Shown: one piece after another, positions 26,460 to 35,529 of the stretch
Numbering within the stretch: position 1 is the stretch's first letter
Layout: every line of letters starts with the position of its first letter
DNA from: Citrobacter sp. Marseille-Q6884
Lineage (GTDB): Bacteria > Pseudomonadota > Gammaproteobacteria > Enterobacterales > Enterobacteriaceae
Assembly: GCF_945906775.1 (NCBI RefSeq)
Contig: NZ_CAMDRE010000002.1
Span: 620,001-684,000, forward strand
Direction of reading: 5' to 3'
Length of the DNA: 64,000 nucleotides
Made by a program: the position numbers and the translations under genes
Notes under the pieces: model-generated
What the model was told of the DNA's origin: nothing
The model's input: the letters and a program-made list of their open reading frames with translations, nothing else
Databases searched by the model: none

Positions 26460-27680
26460 TTATCCCGTGGCCTGAGATCCACGGCGCTGACGCAGGCTAT
26501 TCCACGAGTAGATGGCGTTGAACAACACCACACCCGCCGTGACGCAGAAGACGGCGCGAAAACCATAGTTTGCCGAAATCGCGGCACCCATTAGCGGTCC
26601 CGTCACGTTGCCGATATCACGAAATGACTGGTTGTAGCTGAAAATACGCCCGGCGATCTGATTCGTTGAGTTATAAACCAGCAGCGTTTGAACGGCAGGG
26701 AGCAGAGCACCGTCGGCCGCACCGAGCAAAAAGCGCAAAACGCCAAGTTGCCAGGGTGTTTGTACGAATGACATGGGGATCAGCAGTAATACCGAGATAA
26801 CCAATGCGACGATCAGGATCTTCTCGGGGCCAATTCTGTCACCCAACTTACCCAGCCTCGGTGCGCTGATTAAAGCGGCCACGCCAGGTACAGAGGCAAT
26901 CATGCCGCTGATAAAAGCGATATTACTGACGTTGCCCGCAAGCTCTCGCACATACAGCGTCAGGATTGGCGCAATCGAGCCGGTTGCAACCTGAATGATC
27001 AACGTGGTGACAAACAGACTCAGGACCAGTCTGGGATTTTTTAAAGAGGCCACGACTTCCCGAATGTGCAGCATCTCTTTCTTACTCACTGGCTGGAAAC
27101 GCTCACGAATAAAAAACAGCGTCAGGATAAAACAGGTCAAAAGTACCGTGGCGGTAATGAAAAATACGGGACGCAGTCCATACTGGTCGGCGAGTAATCC
27201 GCCTGCCAGCGGTCCCAGTAATGCGCCACTGACACCGCCCGTGGAAAGTGTTCCCAGCGCCCAGCCGCTTTTGTTGCGGGGGACCTGAGTGGCGATCAAC
27301 GCATTGGCATTGGGAATGAATCCGCCGAGTAACCCTAACAGGGCACGCAAGGCCAGGAACTGCCAGATATTTTGCGCCAGCCCCATCAACAACATTACGA
27401 TTGCCATACCGAGAGCTGAACGTAATAGCATTATTTTTCTGCCTTTTCTGTCGGCAAGTCCGCCCCAGAATGGTGATGCAATAGCAGAAAAAAGAAAGGT
27501 GATGCTGAAGACCAGGCCGGACCACATGTTTAAGGCACTGTGTCCCGTCACGCCAAGGGCTTCGACGTAAAGAGGTAAAAATGGCATGACCAGGCTAAAT
27601 GCTGCGCCGGTCAGAAAACAACCCAGCCAGGCAACCATCAGGTTGCGCTTCCAGTTGATGGGAACATCAGAGGGTGACAT
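26460..27680 (-). CDS. mdtG: MdtG, MFS multidrug efflux transporter
   Basis: Twelve-helix major facilitator exporter of the DHA1 type, 406 aa (E. coli 408). The conserved loop 2-3 motif is GGLADRKGRK, and the helix-5 motif C region is GGVSGALLGPLAGG. In E. coli it gives fosfomycin resistance on overexpression and belongs to the mar/sox regulon. A marbox upstream was looked for but none was convincing. Confidence 0.93.
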   Translation of the reverse strand: MSPSDVPINWKRNLMVAWLGCFLTGAAFSLVMPFLPLYVEALGVTGHSALNMWSGLVFSITFLFSAIASPFWGGLADRKGRKIMLLRSALGMAIVMLLMGLAQNIWQFLALRALLGLLGGFIPNANALIATQVPRNKSGWALGTLSTGGVSGALLGPLAGGLLADQYGLRPVFFITATVLLTCFILTLFFIRERFQPVSKKEMLHIREVVASLKNPRLVLSLFVTTLIIQVATGSIAPILTLYVRELAGNVSNIAFISGMIASVPGVAALISAPRLGKLGDRIGPEKILIVALVISVLLLIPMSFVQTPWQLGVLRFLLGAADGALLPAVQTLLVYNSTNQIAGRIFSYNQSFRDIGNVTGPLMGAAISANYGFRAVFCVTAGVVLFNAIYSWNSLRQRRGSQATG

Positions 27681-27835
27681 AGCGATCCGCAGTGTGTCGC
27701 GCTGTTTGCGCTATCGTTGGAATATAAGTAAGCAGGCTAATTATGCGCCTGGTTGATAGTTGCTGCAATGCGGAAAACAGTGAAATCGTAACCGTCAGGA
27801 TGAATGTCGCAGCCCCTGAGGGCTGCAACAGATTT

Positions 27836-28756
27836 TCAATACAGAGAGGGGGAGCCTTCAGGACGTGTTTTAAAGCGACGGTGCAGCCACATATATTGTT
27901 CTGGCGCCATCATAATGCACTTCTCGACAATCTTATTCATCCATGCGGCAGTGGTCTCGGCATCGTCCAGCGGCGGCGAACATTCCGGGGGCAGCATAAT
28001 CAACTGATACCCTTTGCCATCGGGCTTGCGGCGCGGGACAAACGGTACCAGACAGGCATTGGACATACGCGAAAGCATCCAGGTCCCGGACGTTGTGGCG
28101 GCCTGTTCGACGGCAAAAAGCGGTACAAAGACGCTTGCGCGCGGGCCGTAGTCATGATCCGGCGCATACCAGACGACCTCACCTTTTTTCAATGCTTTGA
28201 TCATTCCTTTCAGGTCTTTGCGATCGAGCATCGATTTATTGGAGCGCATACGTCCCCAGGTCTGTAGCCAGTCGAGTAGGGGGTTATCGTTGGGGCGATA
28301 CACGCCAATCCCCGGTTCCTGCAAGCCGAACTGGCGCGCGCCGAGTTCAAGAGTCAGGAAGTGCAGGCCGACTAACAGGATCCCCCGTTGCTGTGCCTGA
28401 ACGTCACGGATATGTTCCATGCCGATAACTTCTGTCCAGCGCGTAATACGGCGGTCGGGCCAGAACCAGGCCATTCCCGTTTCCATCACGCCCATGCCGA
28501 CAGATTCGAAGTTCTTCACTATCATCTGCTGGCGTTCCTGCTCACTCATTTGCGGGAAACACAGTTCCAGATTACGGGAGACGATTTCAGCGCGACGTTT
28601 CATCAAACGTAACGCCAGACGGCCTAATGCACAGCCCAGTTTATAGATTAACGGGTAGGGTAACTGCACGATCAACCAAAGGATGCCAATCCCCAGCCAG
28701 GTTAACCAATAACGTGGATGCAGTAACGCCGCCGAAAACTTGGGTAAATTCGTCAT
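27836..28756 (-). CDS. lpxL: LpxL, lipid A lauroyltransferase
   Basis: Inner-membrane acyltransferase adding laurate to Kdo2-lipid IVA. It is 306 aa from the ATG at 28756 (MTNLPKFSAALLHPRYW), the E. coli length; the open frame extends 32 codons upstream without homology. The N-terminal membrane helix spans about 18-36. The HX4E catalytic motif is at His132-Glu137 (LHFLTLE). The C-terminal EQYMWLHRRFKTRPEG is typical of the family. Confidence 0.95.
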   Translation of the reverse strand: MTNLPKFSAALLHPRYWLTWLGIGILWLIVQLPYPLIYKLGCALGRLALRLMKRRAEIVSRNLELCFPQMSEQERQQMIVKNFESVGMGVMETGMAWFWPDRRITRWTEVIGMEHIRDVQAQQRGILLVGLHFLTLELGARQFGLQEPGIGVYRPNDNPLLDWLQTWGRMRSNKSMLDRKDLKGMIKALKKGEVVWYAPDHDYGPRASVFVPLFAVEQAATTSGTWMLSRMSNACLVPFVPRRKPDGKGYQLIMLPPECSPPLDDAETTAAWMNKIVEKCIMMAPEQYMWLHRRFKTRPEGSPSLY

Positions 28757-28975
28757 GTCTATCCTGTCTTTAAACGACCAATGCCCTGTATTGTCGCATT
28801 TTTTCGCGCGTATCAAAAATTTGTGATGGGAGAATGGCTGAAAAAACGGCAATTGTTGTTGTATGTTTATCTCGGAGTATGAAATGTAGCGTAAAATGTG
28901 TGGATGTAAATTGGCAGTGTTTGCTTTATGATGCCGGCCGATTTTCGATTTTACTGACCGCAGGATACGTACACC

Positions 28976-30028
28976 ATGCCAGTGTTACACAACCGCATTT
29001 CGAATGATGCGCTCAAAGCCAAAATGCTGGCTGAGTCTGAGCCGCGCACCACCATTTCGTTCTATAAATATTTCACTATCGACAACCCGCAGCAAACGCG
29101 TGATGCGCTGTACCAGATGTTTACGGCGCTGAATGTCTTCGGACGCGTGTATCTTGCGCATGAAGGGATCAACGCGCAAATCAGCGTCCCGCAAAGTCAG
29201 GTTGAAGCCTTCCGCCAACAGATTTATGCGTTTGATCCCGCATTTGCCGGATTGCGTTTAAACATTGCGCTGGATGATGACGGGAAATCGTTCTGGGTAT
29301 TGCGCATGAAAGTGCGTGAACGCATTGTGGCGGATGGCATTGAAGATCCTGCTTTTGACGCCAGCAACGTAGGCGATTATCTGAAGGCGGCAGAAGTGAA
29401 TGCCATGCTTGATGATCCCGACGCTGTGTTTATCGATATGCGTAACCACTACGAATATGAAGTGGGGCATTTCGAGAACGCGCTGGAAATTCCGGCAGAT
29501 ACTTTCCGCGATCAGTTACCGAAAGCTGTGGAAATGATGCAGGAACATAAAGACAAAAAAATTGTGATGTATTGCACGGGCGGTATCCGCTGTGAGAAGG
29601 CCAGCGCCTGGATGAAATACAACGGGTTTAGTAAAGTCTGGCACATTGAGGGCGGCATTATTGAATATGCTCGTAAAGCGCGTGAGCAGGGGCTTCCGGT
29701 TCGTTTTATTGGCAAAAACTTTGTTTTTGATGAACGTATGGGAGAAAGGATCTCTGAAGATGTTATTGCTCACTGCCATCAGTGCGGTGCTGCGTGTGAC
29801 AGCCATACCAATTGTAAAAATGACGGCTGCCATCTGCTGTTTATTCAGTGCCCGGTCTGTGCTGAGAAGTATAAAGGCTGCTGTAGTGAGCTGTGCTGTG
29901 AAGAGAGCGCGTTGCCAGAAGAAGAGCAGCGCCGCCGTCGTGCAGGGCGTGAAAATGGCAACAAAATCTTTAATAAATCCCGCGGTCGCCTGAATACGAA
30001 AATGGGTATTCCTGATCCAATGCCGTAA
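28976..30028 (+). CDS. trhO: TrhO, tRNA uridine-34 hydroxylase
   Basis: Oxygen-dependent hydroxylase forming 5-hydroxyuridine at wobble position 34 of some tRNAs. It is 350 aa, the E. coli length. An N-terminal acylphosphatase-like region is followed by a rhodanese domain with catalytic-loop Cys200 (MYCTGGIRC). A Cys-rich segment (CHQCGAACDSHTNC... through CCSELCCEES) is followed by a basic tail. It is divergent from lpxL. Confidence 0.94.
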   Translation: MPVLHNRISNDALKAKMLAESEPRTTISFYKYFTIDNPQQTRDALYQMFTALNVFGRVYLAHEGINAQISVPQSQVEAFRQQIYAFDPAFAGLRLNIALDDDGKSFWVLRMKVRERIVADGIEDPAFDASNVGDYLKAAEVNAMLDDPDAVFIDMRNHYEYEVGHFENALEIPADTFRDQLPKAVEMMQEHKDKKIVMYCTGGIRCEKASAWMKYNGFSKVWHIEGGIIEYARKAREQGLPVRFIGKNFVFDERMGERISEDVIAHCHQCGAACDSHTNCKNDGCHLLFIQCPVCAEKYKGCCSELCCEESALPEEEQRRRRAGRENGNKIFNKSRGRLNTKMGIPDPMP

Positions 30029-30041
30029 CACAACGCTGAAG

Positions 30042-30083
30042 TCTTATCCGGCCTGTAAACCCGTTATTGCAGACCGGATAAGA
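30042..30083. repeat. REP-like palindrome after trhO
   Basis: TCTTATCCGG (30042-30051) and CCGGATAAGA (30074-30083) form a 10-bp perfect inverted repeat with the CTTATCCGGCCT sequence typical of enterobacterial REP units. It lies between convergent trhO and yceI and may protect or terminate both transcripts. Confidence 0.65.
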
Positions 30084-30094
30084 TGTGTTCGTGG

Positions 30095-30670
30095 TTACTT
30101 CTGCTGTACGCCTTCCACCGAGATGATTAAATCGACTTCCTGCGAGGCAGGGCCAAGGTCGGTGGTAATGTTGAAATCCTTCAGCTTAATTTTCCCTTGC
30201 GCTTCAAAGCCCGCACGCGTACCACCCCACGGGTCGCCACCTTGCCCAATCAGTTTCGCGTCCAGTGTTACTGGTTTGGTCACGCCGTTGAGTGTCAGGT
30301 CACCCGTGATATCCAGGTCATTGCCTTCTTTCTTCACGCTGGTAGAGGTAAAGGTTGCCTGCGGGAATTTTGCGACGTTGAGGAAGTCAGCGCTGCGCAG
30401 ATGTTTGTCGCGCTCCGCGTGGTTGGTATCAACGCTGTTGGTGTTAATGGTGACGTTGACTTTATCCGCGGCAGGATTTTTTTCATCGAAGGTAAATGTC
30501 CCGTCGAAGTCTTTAAATGTGCCATACAGCCAGCTGTATCCCAGATGCTGGATGCGGAAATTAACAAAGGCATGCTGTCCCTCTTTGTCAATTTTGTAAT
30601 CTGCCGCGATAGCAGAACCGGTGGTGAATAACAGTGAGGCAAGAGTCAGTCCCAGCAGGTTTTTTTTCAT
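30095..30670 (-). CDS. yceI: YceI, periplasmic YceI-family protein
   Basis: Lipocalin-like beta-barrel periplasmic protein; relatives bind isoprenoid lipids, and in E. coli it is induced by high pH and osmotic stress. It is 191 aa. The signal peptide ends at AIA-ADYKID. The start MKKNLLGLT (30670) matches E. coli; the frame extends four codons further, to 30682. It starts one base after yceJ ends, so the two form an operon. Confidence 0.94.
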   Translation of the reverse strand: MKKNLLGLTLASLLFTTGSAIAADYKIDKEGQHAFVNFRIQHLGYSWLYGTFKDFDGTFTFDEKNPAADKVNVTINTNSVDTNHAERDKHLRSADFLNVAKFPQATFTSTSVKKEGNDLDITGDLTLNGVTKPVTLDAKLIGQGGDPWGGTRAGFEAQGKIKLKDFNITTDLGPASQEVDLIISVEGVQQK

Positions 30671-30671
30671 T

Positions 30672-31238
30672 TTACGCTCCATAGTCAGATGACGATTTTC
30701 CCAACATGCGATTAAGGGTATCGTCGTTATCGATAAAGTGATGTTTCAGGGCCATCAGCCCATGCAGAAGTGATAAAACGACAACGGTCCAGGCAAGCCA
30801 CAGATGCAGCTCTCCGGCGAGGTCGGCCTGAGCGCTAGCATTGGCAAACGTCGCGGGGATCTCGAACCAGCCAAAGACACTGATAGGTTTACCGTCCGCG
30901 GTGGAGATCAGATAACCGCTGAAAACAATCGCAAAGAGCAGGACATATAACGTGAGGTGTCCGGCTGTCGCCGCGAGGCGGGTTAAACGCGAATAGCTTT
31001 TCAGTGGTGCAGGAGAAGGGGAGATAAGGCGCCAGACCACGCGTATCACCAGTCCCATCATCAGCAATATGCCGATGCTTTTATGCAGTTCTGGTGCCTG
31101 GTGATACCAGCCATCGTAATAGCTGAGCGTGACCATCCATAAACCCAACGCAAACATGCCATACACGACAATTGCTGTCAGCCAGTGTAATGCCGCAGAT
31201 ACGACGCCATAGCGCTGTGGAGTATTATTGAATTGCAT
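30672..31238 (-). CDS. yceJ: YceJ, cytochrome b561 homologue
   Basis: Four-helix di-haem cytochrome b561 of the inner membrane, 188 aa from MQFNNTPQRYG. Candidate haem-ligand His lie in SAALHWLTA, ELHKSIGIL, HLWLAW and LHGLMALKHH. In E. coli it is paired with YceI, but the electron donor and acceptor are unknown. The open frame continues 25 codons upstream without homology. Confidence 0.93.
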   Translation of the reverse strand: MQFNNTPQRYGVVSAALHWLTAIVVYGMFALGLWMVTLSYYDGWYHQAPELHKSIGILLMMGLVIRVVWRLISPSPAPLKSYSRLTRLAATAGHLTLYVLLFAIVFSGYLISTADGKPISVFGWFEIPATFANASAQADLAGELHLWLAWTVVVLSLLHGLMALKHHFIDNDDTLNRMLGKSSSDYGA

Positions 31239-31500
31239 AAACACACCGATAGATATTTCAGAAGTGAATGAAAATGGCGTGGAAAAGACATTAATGCAAC
31301 TAATAAATAACAATGGTGATGATATTTATTTTTAATTCAATAAAATTGATTTGTTTGTTGAATGTGCATCAAGAGATTAGTGCGATTGAACACTTAGTGG
31401 TGCAGGGCGTGGGGCTTTAACGAGGTTTTAATTGTTCAGTTTATTGCAATGAAAATTAAGTTAATATCAATTTTTGTCAATTAGTGTAAGTCGGAATCAC

Positions 31501-31614
31501 TTAGAAAAACATAATATATATAACGTCCATAATTGCCAGCAATGACCATAAAATAATGTAGAGCATGAAATGCTCGCGGATATTATTAACCAGATAGTCA
31601 AAGATGCGGCGCAT
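31501..31614 (-). CDS. yceO: YceO, small membrane protein
   Basis: A 37-aa protein reading MRRIFDYLVNNIREHFMLY and then a hydrophobic helix rich in Ile/Leu/Met, ending FF. It aligns with E. coli YceO, which is slightly longer at the N-terminus (annotated 46 aa). AAGGA lies nine bases before the ATG. It is the only short ORF between solA and yceJ and is in the E. coli order. In E. coli it has been linked to acid resistance and biofilm in screens; its molecular role is unknown. Confidence 0.78.
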   Translation of the reverse strand: MRRIFDYLVNNIREHFMLYIILWSLLAIMDVIYIMFF

Positions 31615-31666
31615 CAACGTGATTCCTTAAATAAAAAATGGCCTCACCGATGAGGCCATATCGTAA

Positions 31667-32785
31667 TTATTGCTTAAAACGGCTAAGTTTGAATGGCGTC
31701 AGGTCAAACGCAGACGGTTTGTCCTGAGCAAAATCGGCTGCAATCTCCCCCAGTACGGAAGCAAACTTGAAACCGTGACCGCTCAGACCGGTAATGATAA
31801 GCGTATTGTCATGCTCAGGCAGCGTATCAATGATGAAATCTTCATCCGGAGAGTTATCGTAGGTACACGATGCGCCGTGCAGACAACATCCCACACCTGG
31901 CAGAATAGTGCGCAGGAAAGGAAACGCCTCTGAACCATCACTGGCGACGGCGGCAAACGGTTTACGCTCCTCAGCAGAATGAATAAGCTGCCCGCCGTTA
32001 TGTTTGCCAATCTTCAACTCGTCATTTTCAGCCGGGAAACCGTAATACTGATCGCCATTAGGCAGTTCGCCGGTAAAGGCCGGAAACGCGTTTTTAATGC
32101 TGTAGCGCCCGTCGGCCTGGTACCACGCAAACACTTTGCGCACCGGCTGTATGGGCAGTTCAGGCACTAATGTCTGTACCCAGGTGCCCGCGCTGATGAG
32201 CGCTTTTTTCGCGTGGTAGTCACCGTCTGCGGTCTCAACGGTGACACCGTCATCATGATGATGAATGGCAGTGACAGGGCATTTAAACAGCTGTGCACAG
32301 CCCGCCTCTTCAGCCAGACGAATCCAGGTTTTAATCGCCAGTTCGCTGCGTAAAAAACCGGATTCAGATTCAAACAGCCCGATATAATTTTCGGGTACGC
32401 GGATTTCTGGCCAGCGCGCCATGATTGCGGCGGCATCCAGTTTCTCAATGTTAAGTTGCCACTGTTGGGCGCTTTGCTCTACCGTCGATAAGAAGGTTGA
32501 ATCCGCCGGGCCGAGGTTGATAACGCCGGAACGAACAAACACGGGATCTTCATTTTGTGTGGAGAGCTCATCCCATAATTCCTGCGCACGCAGAACCAGC
32601 GGAACGTATTTTTCACCTTCGCCATAAGCATGACGAATTAATCTTGTGTCGCCGTGATGGCTGCCCTGTTGATGCGGTGGCATATGTGCATCGATCATCA
32701 GAACATTCAGCCCGGCGCGGGTGGCATAGTATCCAGCAGCGGCGCCTACGGAACCACTGCCAATAATGATTAAGTCGTATTTCAT
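31667..32785 (-). CDS. solA: SolA, N-methyl-L-tryptophan oxidase
   Basis: FAD enzyme of the monomeric sarcosine oxidase family that demethylates N-methyl-tryptophan and sarcosine. It is 372 aa from MKYDLIIIGSGS (32785), the E. coli length. The dinucleotide fold is IIGSGSVGAAAGYY (residues 7-20). The likely covalent-flavin Cys is in GVGCCLHGASC near residue 308. The 17 residues before this start in the open frame are unrelated to the family. Confidence 0.95.
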   Translation of the reverse strand: MKYDLIIIGSGSVGAAAGYYATRAGLNVLMIDAHMPPHQQGSHHGDTRLIRHAYGEGEKYVPLVLRAQELWDELSTQNEDPVFVRSGVINLGPADSTFLSTVEQSAQQWQLNIEKLDAAAIMARWPEIRVPENYIGLFESESGFLRSELAIKTWIRLAEEAGCAQLFKCPVTAIHHHDDGVTVETADGDYHAKKALISAGTWVQTLVPELPIQPVRKVFAWYQADGRYSIKNAFPAFTGELPNGDQYYGFPAENDELKIGKHNGGQLIHSAEERKPFAAVASDGSEAFPFLRTILPGVGCCLHGASCTYDNSPDEDFIIDTLPEHDNTLIITGLSGHGFKFASVLGEIAADFAQDKPSAFDLTPFKLSRFKQ

Positions 32786-32855
32786 CCACTTCTCTCCGCA
32801 ATCGCGATAGTTGCAGGGTAAATAACTGACTCGCATTATTCAACCAGGAAATAAG

Positions 32856-32879
32856 AAAGGCACCGCTAAGGTGCCTTTT
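32856..32879. terminator. Hairpin terminator between bssS and solA
   Basis: AAAGGCACC (32856-32864), loop GCTAA, GGTGCCTTT (32870-32878). It is downstream of leftward bssS and upstream of leftward solA, so it most likely ends bssS transcripts; the A-rich flank supplies a weak U-tract on the minus strand. Confidence 0.65.
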
Positions 32880-32899
32880 GAGGGTGGGGTGCATCAGAT

Positions 32900-33154
32900 T
32901 TAATGACGCTGATACTCATTTACCTGGTAATCGCCCGATTCAATTTTGGCGATTCCTGCTTCTAATATCGAAATAAATTGCCTGGCAACATCAGTGGTTA
33001 ACCAGAGCGTTTGACCAACTTCAGTCCCATCCGGGTCCGGACGATTTGGGGTCTGGTAGTGCAAACGCAGCATCAGCGCATCATAGCTATCAACGGTGCT
33101 GATGTCCCATCCTACAAGCGGATGAGTCTGAATGACTTCATTATTCTTTTCCAT
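32900..33154 (-). CDS. bssS: BssS, biofilm regulator
   Basis: Small cytoplasmic protein affecting biofilm formation and indole/AI-2 signalling in E. coli. It is 84 aa from the second Met (MEKNNEVIQTHPLVGWD), as in E. coli; one extra Met lies just before. Its mechanism is unknown. The sequence is close to E. coli except around DPDGTEVGQT. GGGGG lies just before the start. Confidence 0.92.
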   Translation of the reverse strand: MEKNNEVIQTHPLVGWDISTVDSYDALMLRLHYQTPNRPDPDGTEVGQTLWLTTDVARQFISILEAGIAKIESGDYQVNEYQRH

Positions 33155-33447
33155 CATGCCCCCTAATTCGTGTTACTAGACAACGGTTTTCGAGGTTCAA
33201 TGCGTTTTTTTCTGAAGCAACTTCAGTATATCAATAAATAAGGGTATTCACTGAAAATTTAAAGAGGGGGGCAGATAATTTTTTAGTTTTAAGTGTTATC
33301 TGAACAATAAAGCGGCATCTTATTCATATTTTTTTGGCATATTGTGCAGTTATTTTGAGGTTGTGATTAAAAGATAATCAGCTACGTAAATAAACACGAC
33401 TCTGTTTATCGGCAAGATGATGCGATTGATTAAAGAGAAATGCGGAT

Positions 33448-33469
33448 AAAAAAGCCGGGGCGACCCGGC
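33448..33469 (-). terminator. Terminator of dinI
   Basis: On the minus strand GCCGGG pairs with CCCGGC (plus 33454-33459 and 33464-33469) around TCGC, followed by six T (plus A-run 33448-33453). It lies 27 bases after the dinI stop. Confidence 0.88.
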
Positions 33470-33495
33470 AAACAAACATCACTGCATATCATTTT

Positions 33496-33741
33496 TTATT
33501 CATTGATGAACCAGTCATCTGCGCTTTCCCATGTTTCCTGCAGGATTTCGCTGATGCGTTCTTTGTCCTCTTTTGTCGCGCCAATGACCGACAGATTGTT
33601 TGCGGCGGCATAACGGACGGTGACATCACCTTCGTTATCCGGGAAATGGTGGTGAATACGGCGGGAGAGTTCACCTGCCAGTGCGTCTATCGCACCAGCA
33701 GGCAAAGGTGAAGTTTTAGCAATAGTGACTTCAATACGCAT
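33496..33741 (-). CDS. dinI: DinI, DNA-damage-inducible RecA modulator
   Basis: SOS protein that binds RecA filaments and tunes LexA/UmuD cleavage. It is 81 aa from MRIEVTIAKTSPLP, the E. coli length. The acidic C-terminal helix that contacts RecA is present (WESADDWFINE). A LexA box sits 22 bases before the start. Confidence 0.96.
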   Translation of the reverse strand: MRIEVTIAKTSPLPAGAIDALAGELSRRIHHHFPDNEGDVTVRYAAANNLSVIGATKEDKERISEILQETWESADDWFINE

Positions 33742-33762
33742 AATAGCCCCCTGTTGAATATA

Positions 33763-33778
33763 CTGGTTATTTATACAG
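33763..33778 (-). promoter_or_regulatory. LexA (SOS) box of dinI
   Basis: On the minus strand CTGTATAAATAACCAG matches CTGT-N8-ACAG with one change, and is AT-rich inside. It is the same sequence as the known E. coli dinI box as recalled. Confidence 0.88.
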
Positions 33779-33816
33779 TTAAACTCAGTAATTGACAACA
33801 GTTGGCTATGTTTTTT

Positions 33817-34863
33817 TTAGCTTTTCACTGACCAGCGCACCGTTTCGCCGCCGAGGAAGGGGACTAAGGTGTCATTTTCCAGGGCGATGCTTTCTGGTAC
33901 CTGTTGCTCCAGTCGAACCAGTTCGATGAAGCTTTCATTTACCGGTAGACCGTAGAACTGAGGGCCATTAAGCGAGCAGAACGCTTCAAAATGCTCCAGC
34001 GCATTCATCTCCTCGAACACCGTTGCATAACTGCCCAGCGCCGTTGGTGCGTTGAAGCATCCCGCACAGCCACAACTGGACTCTTTGCGATGACGCGCAT
34101 GAGGAGCCGAATCGGTGCCGAGAAACACGCGGTTAAAACCACTGGCAACGAGTTCACGCAGCGCCTGTTGGTGGACGTTACGTTTGAGGATAGGCAGGCA
34201 ATACAGATGCGGGCGAATCCCTCCGACCAGCATATGGTTGCGGTTAAACATTAAATGCTGAGGCGTAATGGTCGCGGCAAGACGTTCATTTCCGTCGCGC
34301 ACGTACTCGGCAGCATCTTTGGTCGTGATATGTTCAAACACCACTTTCAACGCGGTCAGACTCTGACGCAGCGGTTCCATGACGGTTTCGATAAAGCGTG
34401 CTTCACGATCGAAAATATCGATATCGGCATGCGTGACTTCGCCATGGACCAGTAATGGCATACCAATTTTTTCCATCCGTTCCAACACCGGCATGATGGC
34501 TTCAATAGAGGTCACACCGTGAGTGGAGTTGGTGGTGGCATTTGCCGGATAGAGTTTTGCCGCAGTAAAGACACCTTCGTTGTATCCGCGCTCCAGTTCA
34601 TTCGGATCCAGCGTATCCGTCAGATAACAGGTCATTAACGGGGTGAAGGTGTGTCCCGCAGGTACGGCGTCAAGAATGCGCTGACGGTAGGCGATAGCCG
34701 CATCAACCGTGGTCACGGGCGGTGCCAGGTTCGGCATGACGATTGCGCGTCCATAAATTTCACTGGTATAGGGCACGACAGTTTTTAACATGTCGCCATC
34801 GCGAAAGTGAAGATGCCAGTCGTCTGGGCGGCGGATCTTTAAAACCTGGGATGGTGCAGTCAT
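33817..34863 (-). CDS. pyrC: PyrC, dihydroorotase
   Basis: Zinc enzyme forming dihydroorotate in pyrimidine synthesis. It is 348 aa from MTAPSQVLKIRRPDDW (34863), the E. coli length. The HxH metal motif is His17/His19. The carboxylated Lys is in FTAAKLYP (Lys103). The later ligand and substrate motifs LVHGEVTH, VFEHITT and LGTDSAPH are intact. Upstream lie a PurR box and a leader hairpin that covers the ribosome site. Confidence 0.96.
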   Translation of the reverse strand: MTAPSQVLKIRRPDDWHLHFRDGDMLKTVVPYTSEIYGRAIVMPNLAPPVTTVDAAIAYRQRILDAVPAGHTFTPLMTCYLTDTLDPNELERGYNEGVFTAAKLYPANATTNSTHGVTSIEAIMPVLERMEKIGMPLLVHGEVTHADIDIFDREARFIETVMEPLRQSLTALKVVFEHITTKDAAEYVRDGNERLAATITPQHLMFNRNHMLVGGIRPHLYCLPILKRNVHQQALRELVASGFNRVFLGTDSAPHARHRKESSCGCAGCFNAPTALGSYATVFEEMNALEHFEAFCSLNGPQFYGLPVNESFIELVRLEQQVPESIALENDTLVPFLGGETVRWSVKS

Positions 34864-34872
34864 CAATATGCT

Positions 34873-34899
34873 CCGGCTGAGGATAGTCTTTTTTGCCGG
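34873..34899 (-). promoter_or_regulatory. pyrC leader hairpin (pyrimidine-sensitive)
   Basis: On the minus strand CCGGC (plus 34895-34899) can pair with GCCGG (plus 34873-34877), the latter overlapping the pyrC ribosome site CCGGAG. In E. coli and Salmonella, CTP-dependent choice of transcription start decides whether this stem forms, so pyrC is translated mainly when pyrimidines are scarce. The same design is visible here. Confidence 0.75.
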
Positions 34900-34912
34900 A
34901 AACAAAGGATAA

Positions 34913-34928
34913 GCGGAAACGTTTTCGT
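34913..34928 (-). promoter_or_regulatory. PurR operator upstream of pyrC
   Basis: On the minus strand ACGAAAACGTTTCCGC matches the PurR consensus ACGCAAACGTTTTCGT at 13 of 16 positions, within the pyrC promoter region. PurR control of pyrC is known in E. coli. Confidence 0.72.
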
Positions 34929-34935
34929 TTGCACG

Positions 34936-34962
34936 AAAAAAAAGGGCGCGGAAGCGCCCTTT
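34936..34962 (-). terminator. Terminator of yceB
   Basis: On the minus strand GGGCGC, loop TTCC, GCGCCC (plus 34944-34949 and 34954-34959), then eight T. It is just after yceB and before the pyrC promoter. Confidence 0.88.
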
Positions 34963-34968
34963 GTTATA

Positions 34969-35529
34969 TTAATCGGTAAACGGGATGATGATTTCGCCCG
35001 GTTTAACCTCAATACCTTTCGCCAGTTTTTTCGCCAGTGCTTCACCTTTGCTGCTGTCTTCGCGCAGGATATAGGCCGGTTGCTGGTTGAAATAATTACG
35101 CAGCGACTGGTTTAAATAGGGCATTAGCGTTTGCAGCACCGACTGCATTTTTTCTGGCGTCACTGTCGCATCCACCACTTCCATCTCTTGCAGATAGATT
35201 GCGCCTTTCTCTTTATTAAAGACCGGCAAGGCTTTTAACTTCAGCTTCATGGTTGCTTTCTGGCTGCCAAACAGGGAATTCATATCCAGGTTTGCATCGC
35301 CAGTGAGGGTAACTTTATTGGGTTCTTCACGACCAATTTGGCTGGCGAGATTGTTCAGGACGATATGCGCTTGTGCGACGCCCGGCAACCCAATGTCTTT
35401 AGCAAAGTTATTATGCTTTGCCAGCGCCTGATTAATCTCTTGTTCGCTGACCGTGTATTGCGTGAGTTGATTACAACCAACCAACAGGCCGCTGACAACC
35501 AATGCAGCGGCAAAAAAAAACTTTTTCAT
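34969..35529 (-). CDS. yceB: YceB, DUF1439 lipoprotein
   Basis: Lipoprotein of unknown function, 186 aa from MKKFFFAAALVVSGLLVGC (35529), the E. coli length. The lipobox LVGC places the lipidated Cys at residue 19. The mature domain is a tubular lipid-binding-like DUF1439 fold. In E. coli the next gene upstream on this strand is grxB; here it is absent, leaving only 115 bp before mdtH. Confidence 0.92.
   Translation of the reverse strand: MKKFFFAAALVVSGLLVGCNQLTQYTVSEQEINQALAKHNNFAKDIGLPGVAQAHIVLNNLASQIGREEPNKVTLTGDANLDMNSLFGSQKATMKLKLKALPVFNKEKGAIYLQEMEVVDATVTPEKMQSVLQTLMPYLNQSLRNYFNQQPAYILREDSSKGEALAKKLAKGIEVKPGEIIIPFTD

Noticed and set aside
27681..27740. Marbox upstream of mdtG
   Set aside because: No stretch fitted the MarA/SoxS consensus convincingly.
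27809..27826. GCAGCCC/GGGCTGC hairpin after lpxL as a terminator
   Set aside because: Strong stem but no T-tract on either strand; cannot be called a rho-independent terminator.
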